A DNA stretch of 64,000 bases from Taklimakanibacter deserti. Lineage in GTDB: Bacteria; Pseudomonadota; Alphaproteobacteria; Rhizobiales; Aestuariivirgaceae. The stretch's first letter is position 1. Each line of letters starts with the position of its first letter. Shown one piece after another: positions 27,224-37,168 of the stretch. The stretch spans positions 1 to 64,000 of the forward strand of contig QORU01000027.1 in the NCBI GenBank assembly GCA_003574785.1. The letters run 5' to 3'. The notes beneath the pieces are model-generated. The model was not told where the DNA came from. It did no database searches and worked only from the letters and a program-made list of their open reading frames with translations. The translations under genes were made by a program, and so were the position numbers.

Positions 27224-27621
27224 TATCCGCTCAAGATCTGGCTCGCGATATTGATGTATTTGCGTCCAGCCTCCTGGGCCTTGACGACCGCGGTCTCGAG
27301 CGATGAGTCGCCGCGGATGCGGGCGAGCTTGACCAGCATGGGCAAGTTCACGCCGGCGAGGACCTCGACCCGGCCGTTCTCGAGCAGCGAAATGGCGAGA
27401 TTGCAGGGCGTGCCGCCGAACATGTCGGTGAGCACGATGACGCCCTGCCCGGTGTCAGCCACCTGGATGGCGGCCATGATGTCGGCGCGGCGTTTCTCCA
27501 GTTCGTCATCCGGGCCGATCGAGACCGTCACCAGATTCTGCTGCGGACCGACAACATGCTCCAGCGCAGACCGGAATTCTTCCGCCAGCCGCCCATGGGT
27601 GACCAGAACAAGTCCGATCAT
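27223..27621 (-). CDS. manX: PTS EIIA, mannose family
   Basis: A 132-residue EIIA of the mannose family with the phosphorylated His9 in VTHGRLA and the TDMFGGTPCN loop. The EIIB and EIIC/D partners that would make a transporter are absent, which is the usual state in alphaproteobacteria. It is separated from hprK by a spacer rich in palindromes. Confidence 0.93.
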   Translation of the reverse strand: MIGLVLVTHGRLAEEFRSALEHVVGPQQNLVTVSIGPDDELEKRRADIMAAIQVADTGQGVIVLTDMFGGTPCNLAISLLENGRVEVLAGVNLPMLVKLARIRGDSSLETAVVKAQEAGRKYINIASQILSG

Positions 27622-27660
27622 GAATTCAAATGCTCCACCGGAACATATCCTATTCCTTTA

Positions 27661-27708
27661 GCGCGTGATCAGGAAAAGTGGACACCGGTTTTCCGTCCGA
27701 TCACGCGC
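27661..27708. repeat. Rhizobial-type intergenic palindrome, copy 1
   Basis: Ten-base perfect arms GCGCGTGATC/GATCACGCGC enclose an inner segment with GGAAAAGTGGACACCGG and TTTTCC. It is closely related to 39683-39731. I recognise this as an intergenic palindrome widespread in Rhizobiales genomes; its function is not established to my knowledge. Confidence 0.75.
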
Positions 27709-27722
27709 AATATTGAGATTCC

Positions 27723-27771
27723 GATCACGTTCATCACTTCAGGTCGCTCACGACCTGAAGTGATCGTGATC
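27723..27771. repeat. Long hairpin in the hprK-EIIA spacer
   Basis: Fourteen-base perfect arms (ATCACTTCAGGTCG and its complement, four-base loop) are extended by outer arms GATCACG/CGTGATC with a three-base bulge. The 21 paired positions make this one of the strongest RNA or cruciform structures in the window. It lies just downstream of hprK on its transcribed strand and could stop or stabilise that transcript. Confidence 0.7.
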
Positions 27772-27813
27772 TAGGGTGGGCGAATGTGCCGGGAAGTGCT
27801 GCCATATGCAATA

Positions 27814-28317
27814 TCAAGCCCCACCTTGCCGAATTTGCCGCAGTTCATCGTGAGGCACCGCGGTGAGGACGGCGCGGATGCGCGCCGTGGCCGTCACCTT
27901 GGACGGATCGATGGCGATCTCGGGCAGCACCACGCCGGCGATCCGGTTGATTTGGGCATTGTCAGGCAGGCGTTCAATCTCGGTCGCCGGCATGAGCCTG
28001 ACCACGAGGGTGAGCCGCGCCTCCGGCAAGTGATCCACCTTCACGATCCCCTGCCCCCTGATTTCGAGCAGGCCCGCTATCGGCTGAGGCGCCGTCGCGA
28101 ACAACGCAGGTCCTCGCCTTTCGATGACCGTCTGATCATCTGCAACGAGCCGCCCGCGGATCAGCTTAGGTCCGGTCCCATAGCCGGGCTGATCGAGGAG
28201 CCTGAGGACAAGGTCCGATTTCCCCGATCCCGGCGGCCCTAAGATCAATATGCCGTCATCGCCCAGCGCTACACAGCTTGCATGCAAGGTGATCCTGGCA
28301 GCGTCGGCGTCAGCCAT
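27814..28317 (-). CDS. hprK: Short HPr kinase/phosphorylase
   Basis: A 167-residue protein containing only the catalytic domain of HprK, with Walker A GPPGSGKS at residues 27-34. The N-terminal domain of the firmicute enzyme is absent, as is normal in alphaproteobacteria. It should modify Ser49 of the nearby HPr. The ATG overlaps the end of chvG by eight bases, coupling envelope signalling to PTS control. Confidence 0.93.
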   Translation of the reverse strand: MADADAARITLHASCVALGDDGILILGPPGSGKSDLVLRLLDQPGYGTGPKLIRGRLVADDQTVIERRGPALFATAPQPIAGLLEIRGQGIVKVDHLPEARLTLVVRLMPATEIERLPDNAQINRIAGVVLPEIAIDPSKVTATARIRAVLTAVPHDELRQIRQGGA

Positions 28318-30118
28318 CTTCGGCGGCCACCCAGTCCTGCGGGATGGCGGGGATACGGACGATGAAACGGGCGCCCAGAATGGGCCGCTCGCCGCCCTGG
28401 GGCGCCTTGCCATAGCGGTTCTCGGCCCAGATGCGGCCCTTATGGGCTTCGACGATCTGGCGCGAGATCGACAGTCCCAAACCCGAATTCTTGCCGAAGG
28501 AGCCTTCCGGACGATCGGTATAGAAGCGCTCGAAGATGCGCTCGAGATTTTCCGGCGGAATGCCCGGCCCCTCGTCCTCGACGCGGAACTCGACATAATA
28601 TTGCAGGCGGCGCACGCGTACCCGGATGGTCGACTGGGCGGGCGCGAAAGAGCGCGCATTGTCGATGAGATTACGCACCACCTGGCCGAGCCGCGTATCG
28701 TGGCCGAGAATGACGAAGGCCCGCTCGCGCGGGATCGCCGCGGGCGGCGGCTGCACTTCGAGCGTGATCGCCGCCTGATTGTCCTTGCGCGTCTCATTGG
28801 CGAAGGAGACCAGCGTGTCCAGCACCTCGGCGACATTGAGCGGGTTCGCCTCGGAGCGCGCCAGCTCGGCATCGAGCCTGGAGGCGCCCGCGATATCGGT
28901 GATCAGGCGATCGAGCCGGCGCACGTCGTCCTTTACCACCTCGACCAGGCGATTGCGCTGGTCCTCGGTCTTGGCGAAGGGCAGCGTCTCCACCGCGCTG
29001 CGCAAGGAGGTGAGCGGGTTCTTGAGCTCATGCGAGACATCGGCGGCAAAGGCCTCGATCGCCTCGATTCGATTGTAGAGCGCCGTCGTCATGTCGCGCA
29101 GCGCCCCCGACAAATGCCCGATCTCGTCGCGCCGCTGGGTGAAATCGGGAATCTCGACACGCTTGTTGACGCCGCGCCTGACCCGCTCGGCGGCGCTGGC
29201 GAGACGGCGGATCGGCTCGGCGATGGTGCCGGCGAGGAACACCGAGAGCAGGATGGTGACCAGCGCCACGAAGCCGAAAGTGAAGAGCACGATCTTGCGC
29301 TCGGCGAGGAGCACATTGTCGATCTCCCCACCCGAGGTCGAGAGCACGAGCGCGCCGAGCACGGCGCGGAAGCGCTGGATGGGGACCGCCACCGACACGA
29401 TGATCTCGTTCTGGTCGTTGATCCGGACGATCGAAACCGAGGCGCCGTTCAGGGCAGCGAGGACTTCCGGGAATTCCTTGCCGTTGTCGACGCCATAGTC
29501 CTTCTGGTGCGGATAGTCGTTGGTGAACAGCCAGTCATTGAGACGCTTCCACCAGCGCATCCAGATCGTATCCGGCTTGCCGTCGAAGGGCGGCAATTCG
29601 CGCTGGGTGATCTCGCCCCGGCCATAGAGATAGCGGCTGTCGACCACGAGATTGCCATCGGGATCGATGATGCGGGCGCGAATCGACGTCGAGGCGAGGA
29701 GACGGCGCAGGATCGGCCCGGCATTCTCCGGGTTGATCGGAAAATCGAGATCGCGCAGCTGCTCGGCGTCAGCGGCGGTATCGTCCTGCGAATTGATGAG
29801 CGCATCGGGATCGATGACGATCGAGCCCGTGTCGACGGTCGCCTGGCCCGCCACCGCAGCGGCGATGATGTTGGCCTGCGGCATCAGGCTCTGCACCCTG
29901 GCATCGATCAGGCCCTGGCGGAACTGATTGAAATAGAGAATGCCGAGGACGAGGACGATCAGCCCTGCGATGTTGAGGAGGACGATGCGGCTGGTCAGGC
30001 TTGCCGGGGCGAGGCGATGAATCCACCAGGCGAGGCTGCGTTCGCGCTCGGCGACCGCCTCGGATGTGGTTGCTTCCTCGATCTCGATCCGGTCGGGTGT
30101 CTCGACGCCCGTCACCAT
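28310..30118 (-). CDS. chvG: Sensor histidine kinase ChvG (ExoS)
   Basis: A 602-residue kinase with two transmembrane segments (about residues 42-62 and 275-297) around a periplasmic sensor, a HAMP region, the H-box DVSHELKNPLTS (His363) and intact ATPase motifs DEGPGIP and GLGLSI. In rhizobia and agrobacteria ChvG senses acid or envelope cues with the periplasmic inhibitor ExoR and phosphorylates ChvI. It follows chvI by 29 bases. Confidence 0.95.
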   Translation of the reverse strand: MVTGVETPDRIEIEEATTSEAVAERERSLAWWIHRLAPASLTSRIVLLNIAGLIVLVLGILYFNQFRQGLIDARVQSLMPQANIIAAAVAGQATVDTGSIVIDPDALINSQDDTAADAEQLRDLDFPINPENAGPILRRLLASTSIRARIIDPDGNLVVDSRYLYGRGEITQRELPPFDGKPDTIWMRWWKRLNDWLFTNDYPHQKDYGVDNGKEFPEVLAALNGASVSIVRINDQNEIIVSVAVPIQRFRAVLGALVLSTSGGEIDNVLLAERKIVLFTFGFVALVTILLSVFLAGTIAEPIRRLASAAERVRRGVNKRVEIPDFTQRRDEIGHLSGALRDMTTALYNRIEAIEAFAADVSHELKNPLTSLRSAVETLPFAKTEDQRNRLVEVVKDDVRRLDRLITDIAGASRLDAELARSEANPLNVAEVLDTLVSFANETRKDNQAAITLEVQPPPAAIPRERAFVILGHDTRLGQVVRNLIDNARSFAPAQSTIRVRVRRLQYYVEFRVEDEGPGIPPENLERIFERFYTDRPEGSFGKNSGLGLSISRQIVEAHKGRIWAENRYGKAPQGGERPILGARFIVRIPAIPQDWVAAEDG

Positions 30119-30147
30119 TCCCTGCCCAACCTATATTGCTTCGGCGA

Positions 30148-30846
30148 TCAGGACTCCTTGAATCGATAGCCGACGCCGTAAAGCGTCTCGATGCCATCGA
30201 AATCATCATCGACGAGCTTGAATTTCTTGCGCAGCCGCTTGATGTGGCTGTCGATCGTACGGTCGTCGACATAGACCTGATCGTCATAGGCGGCATCCAT
30301 CAGCGCGTCGCGGCTCTTGACGATGCCGGGGCGCTGGGCCAGCGACTGCAGGATCAGGAATTCGGTGACCGTCAAGGTCACCGGCTTCTGGTCCCAGGTG
30401 CAGGAGTGACGATCGGGATCCATGGACAGCTTGCCGCGATCGATGGTCTTGGCAGCCTCCTGCGGCTGCGCGGCGGCGTCACGCGGCACGGCGCGGCGCA
30501 GGACCGCCTTGACGCGCTCGACCAACAGACGCTGCGAGAAGGGCTTCTTGATGAAATCATCGGCGCCCATCTTGAGGCCGAACAATTCGTCGATCTCATC
30601 GTCCTTCGAGGTCAGGAAGATGATCGGCAGATCGGATTTCTGGCGAATGCGGCGCAACAGCTCCATCCCGTCCATGCGCGGCATCTTGATATCGAAGATG
30701 GCCATGTCGGGGGGAGAATCCTGCAAGCCCTGGAGTGCCGCGGCACCGTCCGAATACTTCTGGACCTGGTAGCCCTCAGCTTCCAGAGTGATTCCGACGG
30801 ACGTCAGAATATTGCGGTCGTCATCGACAAGAGCGATCGTCGGCAT
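30148..30846 (-). CDS. chvI: Response regulator ChvI
   Basis: A 232-residue OmpR-type regulator: receiver domain with DDD at residues 8-10, phosphorylated Asp52 in [10 protein letters not shown], and Lys in TSKDDE; C-terminal winged helix with [19 protein letters not shown]. It controls envelope, acid-stress and exopolysaccharide genes in rhizobia. It is the promoter-proximal gene of the chvI-chvG-hprK run and divergent from the HugZ-type gene. Confidence 0.96.
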   Translation of the reverse strand: MPTIALVDDDRNILTSVGITLEAEGYQVQKYSDGAAALQGLQDSPPDMAIFDIKMPRMDGMELLRRIRQKSDLPIIFLTSKDDEIDELFGLKMGADDFIKKPFSQRLLVERVKAVLRRAVPRDAAAQPQEAAKTIDRGKLSMDPDRHSCTWDQKPVTLTVTEFLILQSLAQRPGIVKSRDALMDAAYDDQVYVDDRTIDSHIKRLRKKFKLVDDDFDGIETLYGVGYRFKES

Positions 30847-30962
30847 GTGGTCCTATTGATCCCATGGTTAAACACTAACGCGGCTGTAACCTTGGAACTG
30901 GCGCAAAATGTGGCGCCCCCGTATTCGGTCTACCCCCACTCTATTAGGGAAATCACCCCTCC

Positions 30963-31691
30963 ATGACAACTCCTGCCAGCCGCAGCTTTACCGGTACCGA
31001 AGCCCGAGCGCTCCTCAGACGGGCGCGCACCGCAGCGCTTGGAACCAGCAATCGCGAGCCCCGAGGCCCCTATGTCTCGCTCGCCAATATCGCCACCGAC
31101 GGGCAAGGCTACCCCGTCATCTTCATCTCGCGGCTGGCCTGGCATACGCGCAATATCGAAGCTAACCCTGAGGCCAGCATCATGGTTAGCGAAATACCTA
31201 CTACGGGCGACGCACTGACCGGTCCCAGGGTCACCATCATGGGGCGATTCGAAAAACTTGACGCTTCGGAAATCGCTCAGCGCTATGCCCGACACCATCC
31301 GGCGGCCCAGACCTATCTCGATTTCCCGGATTTCTCCTTCTGGCGCCTCGTCCCTGAAAAAATACATGCCGTGGCAGGCTTCGGCCGGATCGAAACCATG
31401 GAACCCGATGAGGTCTTCCTGCCAGAAAGCGCAGCAACGGCGGTCATGGCGTCGGCGCAAGGCGCCATCGATCACATGAATGAGGATCATGCCGATGCGG
31501 TCGAGCTCTATGCGGTGAAGCTCCTCAAGGCCCAGCCTGGAAAATGGCGGGTCACGGCCATCGACCCTGACGGCGCCCATCTCGAGCTCGAAGGCAAGGT
31601 GCTGCGGCTCGCCTTCGACCAGCCGGCGGAAAAGGCCGCCGACCTGCGTCAAGCCTTTGTCGCCCTGGCGCAGAGAGCTAGAAATTCATGA
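30963..31691 (+). CDS. HugZ-family pyridoxamine-phosphate-oxidase-fold protein with DUF2470 domain
   Basis: A 242-residue protein with an N-terminal split-barrel flavin/haem-binding fold and a C-terminal DUF2470 domain marked by HMNEDHADAVELYAVKLL. Related proteins bind or degrade haem. It is placed between chvI and pckA, a conserved position in rhizobia. Its role in this organism is not evident beyond family membership. Confidence 0.87.
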   Translation: MTTPASRSFTGTEARALLRRARTAALGTSNREPRGPYVSLANIATDGQGYPVIFISRLAWHTRNIEANPEASIMVSEIPTTGDALTGPRVTIMGRFEKLDASEIAQRYARHHPAAQTYLDFPDFSFWRLVPEKIHAVAGFGRIETMEPDEVFLPESAATAVMASAQGAIDHMNEDHADAVELYAVKLLKAQPGKWRVTAIDPDGAHLELEGKVLRLAFDQPAEKAADLRQAFVALAQRARNS

Positions 31692-31820
31692 TGCGAAACA
31701 GTCAACAGTATGAGGGTCGATACCGCAGAAACCATGAGTTAAAGACATCTTTCTGGCTTGTTTCTTGCTGCCCTTCCCCCTACCTTGCCGGTTCGGCGAA
31801 AAATTCAGGGAGGAACAACC

Positions 31821-33422
31821 TTGCATCACTCAGGCCGCTTCAACGCCAATGTCCCCTTGATCGTCACGGAGCCGCGCTCGGTCGCCTTCAATTCCGGTGT
31901 GCCCCAGCTCTATGAGGAGGCGCTCCGCCGAGGCGAGGGACGCGTGGCCGAAGGCGGCGCGCTGGTGGTCTCGACCGGCAGCCATACCGGCCGCTCGCCC
32001 AATGACAAGTTCATCCGGCGCGACGAGCAGAGCGAGCCGTCGGTCTGGTGGGACAACAACAAGGCCATCTCGCCAGAGCATTTCGCCACCCTCAAGCGCG
32101 ACATGCTGGCTCATGCCAAGGACAAGCATCTCTATGTGCAGGACCTTTATGGCGGCGCCGACCCACAGCACCGGCTCTCGGTGCGCGTCATCTGCGAATA
32201 TGCCTGGCACGCGCTGTTCATCCGCCATCTCCTGATCAGGCCTGAGGCGCACGATCTCGAAAGCTTCATCCCTCAACTCACCATCATCGACCTGCCGAGC
32301 TTCAAGGCCAGCCCTCAGCGCCATGGCGTGCGCTCGGAAACCGTGATCGCCTGCGACCTCACTCACGGGCTCGTGCTCATCGGCGGCACGCAATATGCGG
32401 GCGAAATGAAGAAGTCCGTCTTCACGGCGCTCAATTACCTCTTGCCCGGGAAAGGCGTCATGCCGATGCATTGCTCGGCCAATGTCGATGAGAAAGGCCG
32501 AAGTGCGGTGTTCTTCGGTCTCTCCGGCACCGGCAAGACGACGCTCTCGGCCGATCCCAGGCGCACCCTCATCGGCGATGACGAGCATGGCTGGTCGGAT
32601 GACGGCATCTTCAATTTCGAAGGCGGCTGCTATGCGAAAGTGATCCGCCTGTCTGAAGAGGCCGAGCCCGACATCTACGCCACGACGCAGCGCTGGGGCA
32701 GCGTGCTCGAGAATGTCGTCATGGACCAGGAGACCCGCAAGCTCGACCTCGATGACGGATCGCTCACCGAGAATACGCGTTCGGCCTATCCGCTGAGCTA
32801 CATTCCCAACGCCAGCAGCAGTGGCCTGGCACCTCTGCCGCAGACGATCGTCATGCTCACCGCCGATGCCTTCGGCGTCATGCCGCCGATCGCGCGCCTG
32901 ACCGCGGCACAGGCCATGTATCACTTTCTCTCCGGCTACACGGCGAAAGTCGCCGGCACCGAGCGTGGCGTGGTCGAGCCGCAGGCGACCTTCTCGGCCT
33001 GTTTCGGCGCCCCCTTCATCCCGCGCCATCCGAGCGTCTATGGCGCGCTGCTGCGCGATCTCATCGCCCGCCACAAGGTCGAATGCTGGCTGGTCAATAC
33101 CGGCTGGACCGGCGGCGCCTATGGCAAGGGCAAGCGCATGCCGATCGCGGTCACACGCGCGCTGCTCGATGCCGCCCTCTCGGGCGCGCTCAAGAACCAG
33201 CCGATGCGCAAGGACCCGCATTTCGGCTTCGAAGTGCCGCTCGCCGTTCCGGGCATCGATGCGAGGCTGCTCAATCCGCGCGACACCTGGGCCGACCCCG
33301 CCGCCTATGACATCCAGGCGCACAAGCTGGTTCAGATGTTCATCAAGAACTTCGCCAAGTTCGAGACCTATGTCGGCGAGGATGTGCGCGCCTGCGCGCC
33401 GGCAATGATCGCTGCGGCCTAG
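31821..33422 (+). CDS. pckA: Phosphoenolpyruvate carboxykinase (ATP)
   Basis: A 533-residue ATP-type PEP carboxykinase with kinase-1 [14 protein letters not shown], kinase-2 [10 protein letters not shown] and a [12 protein letters not shown] segment. It converts oxaloacetate to PEP for gluconeogenesis. The TTG at 31821 is chosen because GGGAGGAAC precedes it and the family's N-terminus begins there; a TTG 63 bases upstream lacks support. ChvI/ChvG neighbours pckA in many rhizobia. Confidence 0.96.
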   Translation: MHHSGRFNANVPLIVTEPRSVAFNSGVPQLYEEALRRGEGRVAEGGALVVSTGSHTGRSPNDKFIRRDEQSEPSVWWDNNKAISPEHFATLKRDMLAHAKDKHLYVQDLYGGADPQHRLSVRVICEYAWHALFIRHLLIRPEAHDLESFIPQLTIIDLPSFKASPQRHGVRSETVIACDLTHGLVLIGGTQYAGEMKKSVFTALNYLLPGKGVMPMHCSANVDEKGRSAVFFGLSGTGKTTLSADPRRTLIGDDEHGWSDDGIFNFEGGCYAKVIRLSEEAEPDIYATTQRWGSVLENVVMDQETRKLDLDDGSLTENTRSAYPLSYIPNASSSGLAPLPQTIVMLTADAFGVMPPIARLTAAQAMYHFLSGYTAKVAGTERGVVEPQATFSACFGAPFIPRHPSVYGALLRDLIARHKVECWLVNTGWTGGAYGKGKRMPIAVTRALLDAALSGALKNQPMRKDPHFGFEVPLAVPGIDARLLNPRDTWADPAAYDIQAHKLVQMFIKNFAKFETYVGEDVRACAPAMIAAA

Positions 33423-33429
33423 GAGCGAC

Positions 33430-34011
33430 CTAACCCGCCTGCTCGTGGGCGATGCAGATTTGCGTCGTCTCGATCTCGGCCAGGGGCTCATCGAAGAGCA
33501 TGCACAGATGCGGGCCTAGCGCATCATCGCTGCGCCCCTCCGCCCGCCAGAAACGGCAGGTCGTGCAGGAGCCGAAAGTGGGACCGAGGCGGCGGGTGAC
33601 TTCCTGCGCCAGCACTTCGGCCAAGCCCCTGTCCATGCGCCGGCGCGTCTTGCCGCCAAGGGCATCGCAGCTTTGGGCGAGCGCCGACCACGGGTCCTTC
33701 GCCATCATGGCCGTGCCGGCGGCCGACAGCCGCAGCACCACCGAGCGTTTCTCGCCCGGCCTTTCGCTCTTCTCAATGAGCTTCTTGCGTTCGAGCGCCT
33801 TGACCGTCTGGGAGATCGTCCCCTTGGTGGCGCCGAGATAGCGCGTCAGGGCGCCGGGCGAATTGGAAAAGCGATTGGCGCGCGCCAGGAAGCGCAAGGC
33901 TTCCCATTGGGCAGGATTGAGTCCATTGCCGAACTCCGCCGCGCGCATGAGCCGCGACAGGCGCTCGAGCGCATATACGATTCCTGAACCGTCGGCTTCC
34001 GCCTTCGCCAT
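33430..34011 (-). CDS. MarR-family regulator with C-terminal four-cysteine tail
   Basis: Residues ~10-140 are a MarR winged helix (YLGATKGTISQTVKALERKK). The extra C-terminal tail carries Cys149-x2-Cys152, Cys170 and Cys186, with His189 close by. This spacing resembles a zinc or iron-sulfur ligand set and is not part of classical MarR. It may sense redox state, metal or iron-sulfur status (inference). A weak palindrome CTTTTGTTCCAAAG lies at 34077-34090 in its upstream region. It is convergent with pckA, seven bases apart. Confidence 0.85.
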   Translation of the reverse strand: MAKAEADGSGIVYALERLSRLMRAAEFGNGLNPAQWEALRFLARANRFSNSPGALTRYLGATKGTISQTVKALERKKLIEKSERPGEKRSVVLRLSAAGTAMMAKDPWSALAQSCDALGGKTRRRMDRGLAEVLAQEVTRRLGPTFGSCTTCRFWRAEGRSDDALGPHLCMLFDEPLAEIETTQICIAHEQAG

Positions 34012-34264
34012 GGTTGCGCCCTAATCCGCTCCCCTCGGCAACTCTGACACGCCCTTGAGAGTCCGGCAATGAACAGCTTTTGTTCCAAAGAATCAGGCCA
34101 TGATGACGACATGATTAAACGTCATTCCTATCGCCTAGTTTCGCTCGGGATTGGCGCGAAAATCAGTTGATCGTCCGCCTTCCCACCCTGACCGGGCGGC
34201 ATTTAGACAGGGTTAATCACCCTCATCGATGCTTCAGGCGCGGGGTCACTTAAGGCAACGATTC

Positions 34265-36412
34265 ATGGGGACTAACGGCAGGGGTCAGAGGCAGCGCGGC
34301 CGAGGGCATGAACAGCGCCGCGAGCCCTCGCTTTTCGGCGGTGGCGGCGGCGGTCGCGGCGGCAGGAACAGCAGCGTGCCGCCCAGCCGAGGCCCAAGGC
34401 GCCGGCGCCGCTCGGGCTTTCGCATCTTCAGCCTGTTCCTCGCCCTCGTCTTCTGGGCCGTCTTCGCCGGCGCGGCCGGTTTCGGCTATCTATGGATGAG
34501 CCTCGACCAGAAGGGCCTGTTCCAGATCCCGGCGCGCGAGCCCGGCATCATGGTGCTCGCCGCCGACGGAACGGTGCTCGCCGAGCGCGGCGCCTTCTAT
34601 GGCGACGATGTCCGCCTCGCCGATCTGCCGGCTTATGTTCCGCAAGCGATCATCGCCATCGAGGACCGCCGGTTCCGCTCGCATTTCGGTGTCGATCCCT
34701 TGGGGCTCATCCGCGCCATGGTGGAGAATCTCAGGGCCGGGCGCGTGGTCCAGGGCGGGTCGACGCTCACCCAGCAGCTTGCCAAGAATCTCTTTCTCAA
34801 GCCCGACCGGACGATGGGCCGCAAGGCGCAAGAGGCGGTGCTCGCCATCTGGCTCGAGACCCAGTTCACCAAGGACGAGATTCTCCAGCTCTATGTGAAC
34901 CGCGTCTATTTCGGCGGCGGCGCCGTCGGCATAGAAAAGGCGGCACAGAAATATTTCGGCAAGTCGGCGCGCGACGTGACGCTGGCCGAGGCCGCCATCC
35001 TCGCCGCGGTGCTCAAGGCGCCCACCACCTACAACCCCATCAACAATCCGGACGGCGCCAACAAGCGCTCGCGCGAAGTGCTCAACGACATGGTCGATGC
35101 CGGCTTCATCGACGTCGGTGAAGCGCAGATGGCGCTGACGGCGCCCTCGACGGTGCGCGCGTCGGACTATGTGTCGGCGACCCAATATATCGTCGACTAT
35201 GTCGGCGAGACCCTGCCGCAGCTCGTGCAGAACTTCGATCAGTCGATCGTCGTCTGGACCACGATCAATCCCGATATCCAGCAGAATGCCGAGCGCTCCT
35301 TGCGCCGCAGGCTCACCCAGGACGGCCCCAAATTCAACGTCGCGCAGGCCTCCTTCGTGATGCTCGACCCGACCGGCGCGGTCATCTCGATGGTCGGCGG
35401 CAAGTCCTACGTCAAAAGCCAGTTCAACCGGGCGACGAAGGCGAAACGCCAGCCGGGCTCGGCCTTCAAGCCCTTCGTCTATCTCACCGCCATCCAGCAG
35501 GGCTATGGGCCGGACTCGGTCGAGGTCGACGAGCCGGTGCGCTTCGGCGACTGGGAGCCCGAAAACTACGGGCACAAATATGCGGGCCCCGTGACCCTCA
35601 CCAAGGCTTTGGCGCTGTCGCTCAACACCGTCGCCGCCAAGCTCGCCTTCAACGTGTCGCCCGCCGCCGTCGTCGCCACCGCGCATCGCCTCGGTATCAC
35701 CTCCGAGCTCGTCGACAATGCCTCGATCGCGCTCGGCACCTCGGAAGTGACCCTGCTCGAGCTCGTCTCGGCCTTCACGCCTTTCGCCAATGGCGGATCA
35801 CCGGTCCAGCCTTACATCGTCACGCGCATCACCACGCGCGAGGGCGCCGTGCTCTATGAGCGCTCGGGCGACGGTCTGGGCCAGGTGGTCTCCAATTACG
35901 ATCTCGGCTCCATGAACCGGATGATGCGCGCGGTGGTGACGCAAGGCACCGGGCGCAGCGCGCAGTTCGGCGATTTCGAGATCGCCGGCAAGACCGGCAC
36001 CAGCCAGGACTATCGCGATGCCTGGTTCATCGGCTACAGCGCCCATTACATTGCCGGCGTCTGGGCCGGGAACGACGACAACTCGCCGACCAAGAAGATG
36101 ACCGGCGGCTCCATACCGGCCGCCATCTGGAAAGACGTGATGGAGCAGGCTCATGCCGGGCTCGTCAATCTGCCGCTGCCCGGCGACAATGATCCTTACA
36201 ATGACGGATCCGGCGCGGTCGCTTCCTATTCCGAGACCGTCCCTGACGCTTACGCCGAAGAGGAATATGCGCCGCGCAAGCGCAAGCGCGGCTTCTTCGA
36301 AAGACTGTTCGGCTCCTCGGACGACGAGGAGGAGAGCGATGCGCCGCGGCGCCGCAACAATGACGGCCAGTCGGCCGCCCAGAAGCTCAGAGAGCGCGGC
36401 AACAATCGCTGA
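34265..36412 (+). CDS. Class A penicillin-binding protein (PBP1A type)
   Basis: 715 residues: a cytoplasmic Gly/Arg-rich tail, one transmembrane helix (~residues 55-78), a GT51 glycosyltransferase with AIEDRRF and GGSTLTQQLAKN, and a transpeptidase with the active-site PGSAFK (SxxK) and KTGTS. It polymerises and cross-links peptidoglycan in the periplasm. The C-terminal tail is acidic then basic and low complexity. The ATG at 34265 is preferred to an upstream TTG. Its stop abuts the convergent metallopeptidase gene. Confidence 0.94.
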   Translation: MGTNGRGQRQRGRGHEQRREPSLFGGGGGGRGGRNSSVPPSRGPRRRRRSGFRIFSLFLALVFWAVFAGAAGFGYLWMSLDQKGLFQIPAREPGIMVLAADGTVLAERGAFYGDDVRLADLPAYVPQAIIAIEDRRFRSHFGVDPLGLIRAMVENLRAGRVVQGGSTLTQQLAKNLFLKPDRTMGRKAQEAVLAIWLETQFTKDEILQLYVNRVYFGGGAVGIEKAAQKYFGKSARDVTLAEAAILAAVLKAPTTYNPINNPDGANKRSREVLNDMVDAGFIDVGEAQMALTAPSTVRASDYVSATQYIVDYVGETLPQLVQNFDQSIVVWTTINPDIQQNAERSLRRRLTQDGPKFNVAQASFVMLDPTGAVISMVGGKSYVKSQFNRATKAKRQPGSAFKPFVYLTAIQQGYGPDSVEVDEPVRFGDWEPENYGHKYAGPVTLTKALALSLNTVAAKLAFNVSPAAVVATAHRLGITSELVDNASIALGTSEVTLLELVSAFTPFANGGSPVQPYIVTRITTREGAVLYERSGDGLGQVVSNYDLGSMNRMMRAVVTQGTGRSAQFGDFEIAGKTGTSQDYRDAWFIGYSAHYIAGVWAGNDDNSPTKKMTGGSIPAAIWKDVMEQAHAGLVNLPLPGDNDPYNDGSGAVASYSETVPDAYAEEEYAPRKRKRGFFERLFGSSDDEEESDAPRRRNNDGQSAAQKLRERGNNR

Positions 36413-37162
36413 TCATCCCTTCATCGCATAGGCGTGCAGCTCGGCGCCATGCGCCTTGAGCCAGCTCTTGGCCCGCGCGGCATTGGGGCAATGGGTGAGG
36501 ACCAGGCGCCAGAATTGGCGCCCGTGATTCATGTGCTTGAGATGCGCCACCTCATGGGCCGCGACATAATCGAGGACGAAAGTCGGTGCCAGGATGAGCC
36601 GCCAGGAATAGGACAGCGTGCCGTCGGAGGAGCAGGATCCCCAGCGGCTTTTCTGGTCGCGCACCGACAGGCGGTGGAATTTGACACCCATGGCCTCGGC
36701 ATAGAATTCGCTCGCCTTGAGGAGATCGCGCTTGGCTTCGGCCTTCAGCCAGTCCGTCAGACGGCGGCCGAGATGCGCCGCATCGCCCGAGACGATGACG
36801 GACGCATCGGCAAGCGCCACCGTGCCGCGCCTCGACCCCGAATGCAGGATCACGCGCCTCTCGCCGCGAATGAGAAGCTCAGCACCCGCCCGCAACGGCC
36901 GGTCCGCCGGTTCGGATCTGAGCCGCTCGCTGATCCAGCGCGCCGATTTCTTGGCGAAATCGAGCGCCTCGCTGCGGCCGACGCGCGGCGGCAGGGTGAC
37001 GATGACGCCGGCGCGGTCGCGCGACAGGCGCAAGACCAGGCGCCGCGCCTTGGCATTGCGCCTGAAGCTGACGGGGATCGACTTTCCTTCGATGGCGAGG
37101 AGGGCCGGCGGAATCGTCTTCGGGCGCTTGACCAGCCCAAAAGTTTCCAGAAGCCGGGTCAC
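36413..37162 (-). CDS. YgjP-like DUF45 metallopeptidase (SprT/M48-like)
   Basis: A 249-residue protein with the zinc-binding HEVAHLKHMNH motif (HExxH plus a later His) and the upstream QKSRWGSCSSDG segment that defines the YgjP/DUF45 family. Its function is poorly known; a cytoplasmic zinc protease is likely. It is seven bases downstream of the PHA depolymerase gene on the same strand. Confidence 0.88.
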   Translation of the reverse strand: MTRLLETFGLVKRPKTIPPALLAIEGKSIPVSFRRNAKARRLVLRLSRDRAGVIVTLPPRVGRSEALDFAKKSARWISERLRSEPADRPLRAGAELLIRGERRVILHSGSRRGTVALADASVIVSGDAAHLGRRLTDWLKAEAKRDLLKASEFYAEAMGVKFHRLSVRDQKSRWGSCSSDGTLSYSWRLILAPTFVLDYVAAHEVAHLKHMNHGRQFWRLVLTHCPNAARAKSWLKAHGAELHAYAMKG

Positions 37163-37168
37163 GGCGCC

